Source: Aplectana chamaeleonis
Lineage: Eukaryota; Nematoda; Chromadorea; Rhabditida; Cosmocercidae
Assembly (NCBI GenBank): GCA_029168955.1
Contig: JAPDOI010000116.1
Coordinates: 1 to 64,000, forward strand
Direction of reading: 5' to 3'
Length of the DNA stretch: 64,000 nt
This document shows positions 32,403 through 41,961 of the stretch, piece by piece (position 1 is the first letter of the stretch; every line of letters begins with the position of its first letter). Both the position numbers and the translations under genes were made by a program. The notes below the pieces were generated by a model, which was given only the letters and a program-made list of their open reading frames with translations, ran no database searches and was not told the origin of the DNA.

Positions 32403-33645
32403 TACCATGTTGTCCAATAATTCTTGTCCGAAAATTTCACCATTTATAATTTTTTTCAACTTTATTGAACAACAAGTCTAATCAATAATATAATCACCAC
32501 AGTTATCCACAACAGTGGCCCATCGATTGGGCAGGTCGCCGATGCCCTTCGACCAGAACTCCGGGGGCGGACGATGTCGGATTTGAGGTTGTCGTAGTTG
32601 GTGAATTTTCTTCCGACCAAATGGTGCTTCAGCGGGCGGAACAAGTGGTAGACGGAGGGGGCGAGGTTCGAAGAATACGGAGGATGGGCAACCGTCTGCC
32701 AGCCGAGCGTCGCCAATTTCTGCTGGGTCTCCTTCGCCACGTGGGGGCGCGCGTTGTCGTGCAGCAGGTGGACCGAGACCCGTCGGGGACGCTTTTCTCG
32801 GATGGCGGCGGCTAGTTTCTCGAGCTGATCGGTGTAGATGGAGGCGGTGACCGTCCTGCCTTGTGGGAGCACCTCGAAGTACAGCATGCCCTTGGTGTGC
32901 CACCAGCAGCAGAGCATGATCTTCAGCCGGTGCAGGTCGGCTTTCGGCAGCGTCGGCGGCTCTTCTCCGCGCGGGATCCAGACGGCACGACGGGCGGCGT
33001 TTTTGTAGAGGACCCAGCTCTCATCCCCAGTGACCAGGTCCTCAAGAAACTCCTTGCGATGCGGACGAAGGAGAAGGGACTGGCAGACGGCCACGCGGCT
33101 CTGCTTGTTGGCGTCCGTCAGACGGTGGGGGATCCAACGGGCCAGAACTTTGTGGTAGCCGAATAAGTTGAGTCGATTGTGGATGGTGGACATGCTGCAG
33201 CCGAGCGTCGTCGCCAGTTCACGGGTGGTGGCTTCCAGCTTCTCCTTGATACAGCGACGGACTTCGTCATCATCCACCGTAGAAGGCCTCCCGCTGTGCT
33301 CCCTGTACTCGAGGCTCAGGTAGCCGCTCTCAAAACGATTGAACCAGCGTCTGATTGTGCGTTGGGACACTGCATCTTCCTTGCACTCTCTGCAGATGTT
33401 GGCGACCGCGGTGCCCTTGTCGTTGCCCAGCAGCCACTCGTAGCACACGAACGTACGAATTCGACCTTGGTCCATTTTAGCTTGTACTGGTAGCTAGACG
33501 CGGCGACTGCGCCTCATAAACCCCTAGCGTAGAACTTTGGAGGACCTTCTAGAAGGCTCTCACACTTGCCTGATATTATAACACTTCTAAGGAGAATCAT
33601 AGAATTTTAAAAATTTCCGGACAGGAATTCTTGGACGGCCTGGTA
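32403..33645 (-). mobile_element. mariner element (about 1.24 kb), near complete
   Basis: Terminal inverted repeats of about 35 bp with mismatches bound it: ACCATGTTGTCCAATAATTC at the left and, in reverse complement, ACCAGGCCGTCCAAGAATTC at the right. Both run on to CTTGTCCGAAAATTT and CCTGTCCGGAAATTT. Each end is preceded by TA, the mariner target site. The transposase reading frame is inside on the minus strand. The size is normal for mariner. A hookworm mariner (bandit) is known; identity with it was not checked. Confidence 0.9.
32462..33475 (-). pseudogene. mariner transposase, catalytically dead
   Basis: The frame has 337 codons. Residues 1-110 form the paired helix-turn-helix DNA-binding region (RTIRRWFNRFESG, GRPST). 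The family motif WIPHRLT is at 114-120. Catalytic positions are D151 (TGDESWVLY), D240 (HDNARPH) and position 275. The last is Val in LAPSVYHLF, where mariner has Asp (spacing D34D), so the third metal ligand is lost. The nearby YSPDLAP is YSSNLAP. A frameshift near 32570-32590 replaces the normal tail; the ancestral end (FWSKGIGDLPNRWATVVDN) is found in the next frame. The start codon is the conserved ATG just after the 5' end. Confidence 0.9.
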
Positions 33646-34376
33646 TTTATCACCTCGATAAGCTTAAGTCCGGCGAGGTACTTCCGATCTCCGCATGATC
33701 TTGGAATTGGCTTGATGAATCGACCAAAAGAACCAGCTCTGACTGGACTTCAGGAGATCTAACACACGGGCTTACCCAATCGAGCACCAGACGCTTGTTC
33801 ATTACGTGTGTCGAATTGGCCCATATTAGATGTTTGGAAAACCCCTCTGGGCGAAAAGACTCCGCCCTTATTTTTGCAACATTCATTGTTCAAAGTGTGA
33901 TATTATCAATAAGTTGATGTATATTAATGTTCTCACCGCTTACCCAGCAACAAAGCCCAGAAACTGAAAAAGAACTCCATAACTCTCTTCATCGCCCTGA
34001 ATAGCTGATCTGTACGATATTTCAGGGAAAAATTTTTTCGACCTCTGGAGTCCAATGGAGGGGAGCAAGCCCCTGTGGATTCTTGGGGCATTGAAAATCG
34101 AAAAAATACCGCAAAATGGTCCAAGGGCTCTGAGCACGAGGCTGAATATGAGGCTCTGAAGACGATGCCGGCCTCCACTTTCGATTTTAGCAAAGGTTAA
34201 GGTTGTTTACGGCTATCGTAATGACAATTAGCTATGGTTTTTCACCAATAAACGCTCAGAATCCCGTTCAGAGGAACATGGCCAAATTCTAAATTTTCGT
34301 TTAATTTTATCTAATAAGGGGCTCTGCGTCAGGAGTGCTCACTTTCTGCAAGTAATTTTCCCTTGTCAGATGTTAG
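33646..34376. other. No gene recognised
   Basis: Minus-strand frames at 33650-33886 and 33933-34193 have no motif I recognise. They are open for 78-87 codons only. Confidence 0.35.
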
Positions 34377-35689
34377 TTAACACTTAAGAGACCGCCTGCT
34401 CCACGGCGAATTTCCACAGCGGACCGGTGCGCTCCACGGCTAATCGTTTTCGCGGGTGCGCAGTGTGGACACACGGTCCGCTGGGAACCATTTCGATCGG
34501 AGCAGGCTTTCCTACTTAGACAACCAAGTATTCCGTTTCTACTCCACCTGAGACTATGTCGCTCCACAAAGATCTGGAGTGAGGCCATGGTGAAGCAATG
34601 ATCCACCGCTTTTTCGCGGACCTGCTTTTTTTTATTTTGGAAGTTATTCCAGCTTTACATGCACAAGGCTGGTAATGAAATAAGCGTTTGTTTGTCGACT
34701 TCTGGAATTTCCTTCTGGTTACAGCTAATGGTTAGGATTGAGCCGTGCTAGGCCGACCCGGAGTATTGGAAATTTGAAAAGTAAACAAACTTCTCCTTTG
34801 TGATGCCCTAATAAACCTCATGTAGAACTTTCGGCGGACTCAAATACTTTGATCTACCAAGTTGTCTGATGCGACCGACAGAAACTTTATCAGAAATCTC
34901 AAAATGGGAATCAGATTCATGATCAGCACCCAATCCTCCCCAATGGCTACGTGAGCGAAATCGCATCAAAACGTGAAACGTTTACAAACGGATGACGAAC
35001 GACAGTCACCAGCGAAGCTTTTAAAAACTGTGAAATATACACCACTTCTTTGTTCAGCGCCTCCAAACATACCCCGTAGTTTAATTTCAGTAAAATTTTA
35101 AGCACTAAACTATTTCTAGGTTTTCACCCCTTTCCCCCCAAGTTACCCTCCACTCGAAATTTAGCGAAATTTTGAACAAAGTTGATCGATGGCTAATATA
35201 CCGCAGTCGAAGGAAATTTCATTGGAAATTGAAAAGTAAAAACCAGAACCTTGTGCAGCAACTCGAATAACCCTCGAGGTCAATGCAGCAAAGTTTTGAA
35301 CGATGAACTAACACAGTTATCTCAAATAGGTGGCACTACTATTTCGACAATCAACTGTAGAACATCAGTTCCGTGATAAGCATCATTGATACCCTTTCTT
35401 AGCCAAGTTTGGAACGATTTATTTCCAGCCAAAGAAGCTCGAAAATTCGAAAACTGCCATTTCCGGAGATGCTTGTAAAATTACTAGGAACACTGAAAAT
35501 GCTTGACCACTGTGAGTGTAAGTAGGCTACATCATAAGGAACCTATCCGTAATTAAGAAAAACTTCACGTCAGAGAAATATTTAAAATATTAAAAGTTTT
35601 ATGGCTTGGGTGCGCAGTGTGGACACGCGGTCCGAGGGGCAGAACAGCCATGGGTGCGCAGTGTGGACACGCGGTCTCTTAAGTGTTAA
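34377..35689. mobile_element. TTAA-ended element with 19-bp perfect ends (about 1.3 kb)
   Basis: It begins TTAACACTTAAGAGACCGC and ends with the exact inverse, GCGGTCTCTTAAGTGTTAA. A subterminal string GGGTGCGCAGTGTGGACAC, followed by RCGGTC, occurs at 34455, 35609 and 35652 in direct orientation. No transposase is encoded. The TTAA at each end suggests a piggyBac-like insertion preference, which is an inference. Confidence 0.8.
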
Positions 35690-36028
35690 ACTCCAACTCT
35701 TTTCAACTTCCGTGCTCCGTCTCACGTCTCAGATTCCATGTCATCGCAGCACAAATTAAATCGGACCTTTTATAGGTCAAAGTCCAAAAAATCATATAAA
35801 CCTGTAGGGCGTTAATCTCGGAAACGCGGAGCATATTCAAACGTAACAAATGAAAATTGTTGAGTAAATTTGACCTGTCACATAAAATTATTGATAAAAA
35901 TATAGCCGGAGGCCGAGCTTCTGACTTGATTTCTCCACTATTACGATTTTGGCCGGAATCAAACACTGGGGCGAAGAAGGCATCGGTTCATTATCATTAT
36001 GTCAAATTGAAATTTGGCCATCCTTGAA
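35690..36028. other. No gene recognised
   Basis: The minus-strand frame at 35703-35966 has no motif. The stretch separates two TTAA-ended elements. Confidence 0.4.
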
Positions 36029-36577
36029 TTAAAGGCAGTGGTCGCGCTCAAATAAGCTCGTCTTCTTTTCCTCTCTAAATCCTTTTCTGGGTCTCGAGTA
36101 GTAGGACCTATAGGAAAAAATCGCGAAAAAACGCTGTTCTGGGTCAAATTTGAAGCCTGAACTTTCTTGTCTTTTGATGGTGGACGAGCATACCCCTCAT
36201 CATCGGCATCGATGACCTCTACATAATATCAAGAACATCAGCTGGCTTAAAACCGAATTTCAATCAATGAACCTCCGGATTTATGTACACATCTAGTCAA
36301 AAACATTGACTGAAGTGCTTGCTTTCGTTGTTCAACTGTTTTATTAGGTAAATTTGCATTTATTTCGCCCTCTGAGTGTCGATGATTTTGGAGTGCTTGG
36401 CATGAGACTTTGATCTCTCTGTGCACGTCTGCACGAACTAGAAATTTAGGGTCTTAATAACTCTAATTCTAGCCCGTTTTTCACCGCGCTACCTTCACAG
36501 TTTTTGAGCTGTTTTTGATCTAAGCTGATTTTTGTGTTTTTTTCGGAAACGTTTTTCATCGTGACCACTGCCTTTAA
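36029..36577 (+). repeat. TTAA-type element, core II (549 bp)
   Basis: It begins TTAAAGGCAGTGGTCGCGCT and ends ATCGTGACCACTGCCTTTAA. It is the closest relative of 29992-30537, in the same orientation 6 kb away, and differs at scattered positions. Confidence 0.9.
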
Positions 36578-37069
36578 TGAAAACTGATTGCCTTCACTTT
36601 TGTTCTATTAATCAACTTTTTACAAATCATAATTAAAGATGGAGGAGAGGGAAACACTGCTAAATCCGCCAGAAACAGAAAAAGGTAGCATTGTCAATCC
36701 TTACCAGTGCAGACAAAAAGGTAATGAGCTTTTGTAGAAGTAGAAATGATTCCTCAAATCGGAAAATTATAAGCATTTGTTTCTGCGCCTCCGCCCGATT
36801 TCTGAAGCGATTTGGGGTGGTAGCAAACCTTTCGAAATCGGCACTTAACACAAACGTCTAAATGGCACTTCAGTGCAACTTGATTATCAGTGGCTGTATG
36901 CATGAAACTACGGGAGCCCCCCGGGAGGGTCCAAAGTCCGCCCGCCGCATACATTGGCCAGTATCAAAAACTTCCCCAGAAGGCTCCCGTTCTTCTATGA
37001 ATACGGGCCCTGAGGGTGATATAATGGGCAGAAGGCTGCGATGCTCCGACACACCTGCCTTCGAAACAA
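36578..37069. other. No gene recognised
   Basis: Overlapping short frames on both strands, no motif. There is a local G/C-rich patch (CCCCCCGGGAGG at about 36918). Confidence 0.4.
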
Positions 37070-37141
37070 AGTCCAATCTTGGATTCGAATAAACGCTCAC
37101 CATGCAAGAGACTCGAGCGTTGCCACTGTGCCACCACAGCG
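37070..37141 (-). repeat. tRNA-derived SINE-like head
   Basis: The minus strand has an A-box-like TGGCACAGTGG and, about 45 nt later, a B-box-like ATTCGAATCC. These are internal RNA polymerase III promoter elements. The stretch does not fold into a tRNA cloverleaf with a matching acceptor stem, so it is a SINE head or a decayed tRNA and not a tRNA gene. Confidence 0.45.
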
Positions 37142-37634
37142 GTTGCTGTGCCCGTCATCGTGACAGTTCTTACGACCATAACTCCATTCGAACGAGGTCG
37201 AAAAGAGCCGACAACACGAGTGCGGATTTGCTCTGCCACCCAACGACGGTGTGAGCGATTTGACAGTATTTGCTGCATATGGGGCATCCATAACACCTTT
37301 TCGGATGCTCATGATATTCTTCACTGGGTTCCCTGGATGCGATAAGCCGACTCCAACAACTCATAGGGGATTTATCAACGTTACGTACGTTTTCCAATGT
37401 GAGAGAGCAGAATTTCACGAACTCATCCAATCAAAGAGCATGCATAAATCGAAGCGGGAAAATGCATGCCTTGTGCATTCCGCTCTGCGAGTGTTCTCTT
37501 TCACGAACATTTGTAACCCATATACGCGCAAGGCACAGTCTAAGAAGACGCACGGTCAGAGTGAATCGATCTGCTTGGAGCCGAAATCCCTATTGATATC
37601 GACTTTATTAATGATTGTATTGCGTTGAGTAATT
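37142..37634. other. No gene recognised
   Basis: The 125-codon plus frame at 37251-37628 is overlapped by minus frames and has no motif or splice context. Confidence 0.35.
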
Positions 37635-38413
37635 ATTAGATTGCAACATAAGTCTTGGAAGATTTTTTCTATCATTCTTGCTTCACACATTCAATCCACA
37701 ACACAATCACCATATATATCTACAACCTTACTCCATCTAATAGGCAAGTCGCTGATTTCCTTTTTCTAGAACTCAGGAGTCTGTGCATCGAAAAAGTCAG
37801 CGACTGCCAGGAATACATCATCAAGTTTAGAATATTTTTTCTTGGCTAGGAACGACTTGAGAGAGCCGAAGAAATGATAGTCAGGGGGAGCTAGATCAGG
37901 AGAATAGGGTGGGTGAGAGACCGTATCCCAGCCGAGCTCCGTTAGTTTGTCCCGCGTGACATGAGATATGTGAGGTCGAGTGCTACCATGCTGCAGGTGT
38001 ACCGAAGTCTTTCTCAGCCGCTTTTCTAATATTGCTTCCTTCAACTTCTGAAGTTGCTTGCTGTAGACTGTTGCGGTAACTGTCTGACCTTCCGGTAATA
38101 GCTCATAGAGAAACATGCCGCGGGAATCCCTGAAGCAACACAACAAAACCTTCTTGGGGTGGAGATCCGGTCTTGACTGAATTGGCGGCTGTTCTCCTCG
38201 AGGAAGCCAGAAGGCTCTGCGTACGCCCGCGTCGTATAGTACCCAGCTCTCATCTCTAGCCACCACATCCTCCAGAAAGTCTTTCCTGTAGGAGCGGAGG
38301 AGAAAAATATTCTAAACTTGATGATGTACTTCTGGCAGTCGCTGACTTCTTCGATGCACAGACTCCTGGGTTCTAAGAAAAGGGAATCAGCGACTTGCCT
38401 ATTAGATGGAAAC
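37635..38413 (-). pseudogene. mariner C-terminal half fused head-to-head to its own 3' part
   Basis: From 38306 down to 37635 the minus strand carries the second half of a mariner transposase, from RKDFLEDVVARDESWVLY to YGDCVVD and a terminal ATTGCAACATAAGTCTTGGA-like end. The first Asp (RDESW) and third Asp (APPDYHFF) are present. The middle Asp of HDNARPH is Gly (HGSTRPH). From about 38306 to 38413 the plus strand repeats the stretch coding KYSKLDDV, FFDAQTP and ISDLPIRW. The two meet at AAAAATATTCTAAACTTGATG, which both share. A stop replaces the Trp of the FW motif in both. It is a rearranged, inactive copy from a different mariner than 32403-33645. Confidence 0.85.
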
Positions 38414-38690
38414 GTAGCTCATCTAGTAGCTGTTAGTGCAATTATTCAACTTGTGGCGGAATTCAAAATGGGACATTGTTTTTGCACAGTAGTTCATAGG
38501 CGTTTTATAAACTTTCCAATGTGAATGATCGAGCAGTTCGATGATTCTCGCTCCAGTATGAGCGCACTTAGGGCTCTGTCGCTCGCCTTTTTTACAACAA
38601 AATCGTAGCGGATTTTACCTAGCCCTAGTGTGTCCTACGCTGTATTGCAATTAAAAGCTCCTTTGTACGACACGGGTTTTCAACGTTGAA

Positions 38691-38900
38691 GGGTAAGAAT
38701 AAACCCGTCAGCGTTAGAGACTCTGCCATCTACTTCGTCGAAGCAGATGACAGGAGGGTGGGAGGCTGTGAGACACTTGAAAGAAAGGATTTCAAAGGTA
38801 TGATCATGGAGTTCGGCCCAACGTCGTGTCGATACGCCATTTTACGACTGCAGAATTCAAGAAGACTCAATCTATCTGTGGATAGTGAGTGCTCATTAAC
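38691..38900 (+). pseudogene. RTE-type endonuclease fragment
   Basis: The translation KPVSVRDSAIYFVEADDRRV, GGCETLERKDF, MEFGPTSCRYAILRL matches the N-terminal endonuclease stretch of hookworm RTE elements and the fragment at 27480-28085 (DADENKVGGC, EFGSTSSRCAFVRLR in the family). About 70 codons remain, without the catalytic part. Confidence 0.65.
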
Positions 38901-38933
38901 CCACCAGGGCTGAGCGTACAGTTCATCTCCGTA

Positions 38934-39142
38934 ATGCCGTTTAGTCCGCGAAGTACACGCTGATTGCAAAAGCGTGCTGCGGCGCGGTTGTGAGTATATT
39001 CAGACAAGGATGTGGGATTACCCGGGTGGTTTTTGCTTTTGATCCCACCGCCCGGGTGATCCCAGATTCCTGTCTGAGGAAACTCGCATCCGCGCCGCAG
39101 CATGCTTTCGCAATCAACGTGCGTTTTGCGGACTGAACGGCA
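38934..39142. repeat. Foldback of about 210 bp
   Basis: TGCCGTTTAGTCCGCG and GATTGCAAAAGCGTGCTGCG at the left pair with CGCAGCATGCTTTCGCAATC and GCGGACTGAACGGCA at the right. The arms run to GGGATTACCCGGG near the centre. Confidence 0.85.
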
Positions 39143-39637
39143 TTGAAGAGATGAATTGTAACAGTTTTGTAAATTCGCAATTCGTAAATCGTAATTTTTC
39201 GCATTTTCCGTAATCCGTAAGTCGTATCTCGTATGGGTTTTTTGCTCATTATCAATTGCTATTCTATATCATTCTAATGGTGCACCTGTATCTAAGACCT
39301 ACTTCGAAACTTCCGATGGAGAGTGAAACGAAACCTCTGAATAATATAGGTGGTGGATTCGATAGCGTTTATTGATCGGATTTTTTTCTCAAAGGCGGGA
39401 ATCACAGACAGCCACCAACTACTATGTAGACTGCGTTAGGTGCACTTATTAAATTCGAAAGTGCAAAGAGGGGGCATGTACCTTGTGAAAGTATTATATT
39501 GTGAAAACAGGGAGCCATTTGACTGAAGAATTCAGTTCCTCGCATCGTCATCTGTCGAATTATTTGAGATTCGAGACACTTCTGAAGACATGTAGAAGAC
39601 AATCATATAAGCGTCACAGTACTAGCAACATTAGCAC

Positions 39638-39935
39638 CTAAAGGCACTGGTCGCGATGGAAATCGTGTTGAAAAAACCATAAAAATCAGCTTAGTCCGCA
39701 AACGGCTAAAACAACATGTAAGTTACACGGCAAGAAAAGGGTTGAAAACAGAATTATTAGGATCGTAAGTTGCCAATTCGTGCACACGTGCACAGCTCCG
39801 CCCCAAAAGATCGCAGTGTCTTGCTGGGCAGTCAAAAATCATCAGCGTTCACAGCCAGAAATAAATGCAACTTCAGCTAATGAAAACAGTTAAACAATGA
39901 AACCAAGCACTTCAATAAAGTCATTGTTAGTCCTT
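39638..39935 (-). repeat. TTAA-type element, core II, truncated
   Basis: It begins CTAAAGGCACTGGTCGCGAT and follows the inverse of core II (GTGCACACGTGCACAGC-like, CAGTTAAACAATG, AAGCACTTCAATAAAG). It breaks off at about 39935 without a right end. Confidence 0.75.
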
Positions 39936-40039
39936 GTCAAGATCAATCTCTTCGAAAATGTCAACAAATATTTGGGTGTTTACATCTCGAGCAGTGCGTA
40001 ACAGTTCACGTCCGGTAGGAATGGGTCTCCAATGTCTCT

Positions 40040-40160
40040 TTAGCTGAAGGGGGGGGGGGTCTAATAGAGGGGGAAGTTCTAGTTTTCAACCTATACCTGA
40101 AGGGGGGGGGGTCAATCAGAGGGGTGTTCAAATAGAGGGGGGTGTTCAATAATAGGAAAT
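40040..40160. repeat. G-rich low-complexity stretch
   Basis: Two runs of ten G and several AGAGGGG units occur over about 110 bp (GGGGGGTCTAATAGAGGGGG, GGGGGGGTCAATCAGAGGGG). No coding content. Confidence 0.7.
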
Positions 40161-40239
40161 ACTGTGTACAACAACCTTTCTCGCGGCAAGTATTGCCACT
40201 GTACCAGTGATGGGAATAAGTCGCAGTGGCACATATGGT

Positions 40240-40370
40240 TTCCGTTTTGATTTAGTCTGACACATGGACCAGGCGGCTTGCCGAGTGGGGTTGGCGGCCT
40301 TACTGGAGAATGGGGTTTCGATTTGCGCGGGGTGATCTACCGTCGCAGCCCCGTCCACTCATCAGACTTA
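40240..40370. repeat. Dispersed 125-bp unit, copy 1
   Basis: It shares GACCAGGCGGCT, GGTTGGCGGCC, AGAATGGGGTTTCGATT and CAGCCCCGTCCA with 42515-42635, and part of it with 42655-42750. In the minus strand both copies read as similar peptides, which is a repeat effect. The string GGGTTTCGATTC resembles a polymerase III B box. Confidence 0.7.
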
Positions 40371-41001
40371 AAGACCATTGGTATACTTCAGCGACAGCGG
40401 GTCGCCGGCGACGGACACGGCGACAGAGTCGTCGTCGCCGCATTGAATTCAAAGCGCTTTTGCGTACTGAAATTTCCGCACACGCGCATCTGCACAACAA
40501 ACAGAAGAATCGATTATGGTCATGCCATCACAGTCTATGTGGGCTTGGGATATAATCCGTGCATTCGACAGTCTAGACAAATGTATAAATAAAAGAACGA
40601 TCTATAAGTGATTTAATGAGATAATGACAGCACATAAACCCTTAATTGAAACCTTAAAAAACCACTAAAAAACTTATTCCTTTTTATGTCACTATGCTGT
40701 CCATGATATGCCAAAAATCACGTAAAACAGCGTGAATTAGATGAATCTGAGAAGTCCAGGAGAGCCAGCGGCAGCCTGTCGCTGTGCCCAGCACAGCGAC
40801 GGTTCGTCGCTGCGGCGACGGAGTATACCAGGGTTACGTCACTGATAACTATAACACCCCTCAGCGACGTGTTCCCGCGACGGGCGCACGCAAACTGATC
40901 CTACGGCCTACCCTGCCATAGCGCCGGTGCTGGTCCCGACACGATGAGTGATAGTTGTCGAAACCTGTCGCTGCAGCGACAGGGAGGTATACCAATGGCC
41001 A
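40370..41001. repeat. Element of about 630 bp with ends CCATTGGTATAC
   Basis: ACCATTGGTATACTTCAGCG at the left is mirrored by a right end that in reverse complement reads GCCATTGGTATACCTCCCTG. Subterminal GCGACA/TGTCGC words are frequent at both ends (for example CCTGTCGCTGCAGCGACAGG near 40968). A partial relative lies at 50388-50625. Confidence 0.7.
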
Positions 41002-41466
41002 AAGGCATCGTACGAGCAGAAAACCTATCTTATTTTTTCATGTTTTTGTGTAGCTTGGCCTCTCTAGTGAACGAAAATGTCGAAAGAGCCCATGAAAAAC
41101 CCTCATTTGTAAAGAGAAGTCAATCGGAACACATTGTGAATACGAATTTGAATTTCGCGCCAAAATCCTTTTTCAAGTTTTTCTGCTGTTGGAGGCCTCC
41201 TTACTGTCATTTTCGGGGTTTTTTTCTGCATTTGGTGTTCGTGCCGTAACTATTTTTCATGTTGCCTTACGGTCGCACCAACATTCTAGGAAAAAGTGCT
41301 AGATGACTGGTGAAAATTGGTGGCGGATCTTTATCTTTGAAGCCTTCCAACCTCATTGCCCAACGTTTTTGACGCGCCAAACTTTACCAGTGTGGTCTAC
41401 CGGGCTCAATCATTAAATTTAGCCTGAAAAATAAAAATTGATATCCAGCGCGAACGATGCCTTTAA
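40998..41466. repeat. TTAA-type element with variant ends (about 469 bp)
   Basis: The left end AAAGGCATCGTACGAGC is mirrored by GCGCGAACGATGCCTTTAA at the right. The core is unlike cores I-III. Its left end overlaps the right end of the 40370-41001 element by a few bases, so the two are adjacent insertions. Confidence 0.65.
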
Positions 41467-41474
41467 ATTAATAA

Positions 41475-41662
41475 TCGAAATACAGACTCTGGTTCATTAA
41501 AAGTGAACTCCCATTTTTGATTTTCACAGCGCGGAGCGGTGGCTTTTGCGCCGGAACCTTCTTATCACTACTTATATTTCATCAAATCTCACCGCTCCGC
41601 TGCTCTGCTGGTGATAATCGAAATCTGCACGTCACTAGGGTTTCGCCAGAGTCTATAAGTTC
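41475..41662. repeat. Short inverted-repeat element upstream of the ASP gene
   Basis: TACAGACTCTGG at the left pairs with CCAGAGTCTATA at the right, and ACAGCGCGGAGCGGTG pairs inside with CACCGCTCCGCTGCTCTG. It sits 300 bp before the ATG of the CAP gene. Confidence 0.6.
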
Positions 41663-41920
41663 CGGCACTGTAACTCTTTTCTGAAGAACTAAGCTTATTT
41701 ATAGATATGATGCATGAGAATTTCGCTATTACACAGCCTGTATCCGCCTGAAAGCATTAATAATACAAATAAATCATTCCTGAACGACAGCTTATGGGCA
41801 GAACCCGGAAGAGGATGTGGCCACAGTCAATTATTACCTTTTTTGCAGACTGTACTTTGTGTTGACGACGAATGTGTCCTTTAACAATGGTGCAAATGAA
41901 GGAACAACACAATATGTTCA
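41663..41920. other. Upstream region of the ASP gene
   Basis: This is 258 bp between the inverted-repeat element and the TATA box. No further element or open frame is recognised; it probably holds the proximal control region. Confidence 0.4.
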
Positions 41921-41927
41921 TATATAT
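41921..41927 (+). promoter_or_regulatory. TATA box of the ASP gene
   Basis: TATATAT lies 34 nt before the ATG at 41962. It is similar in sequence and distance to the TATA box of the sushi gene at 3464-3471. Confidence 0.6.
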
Positions 41928-41961
41928 GCCCGGCTCTTCGCCTTAGCTTCAAGCAGCAATG

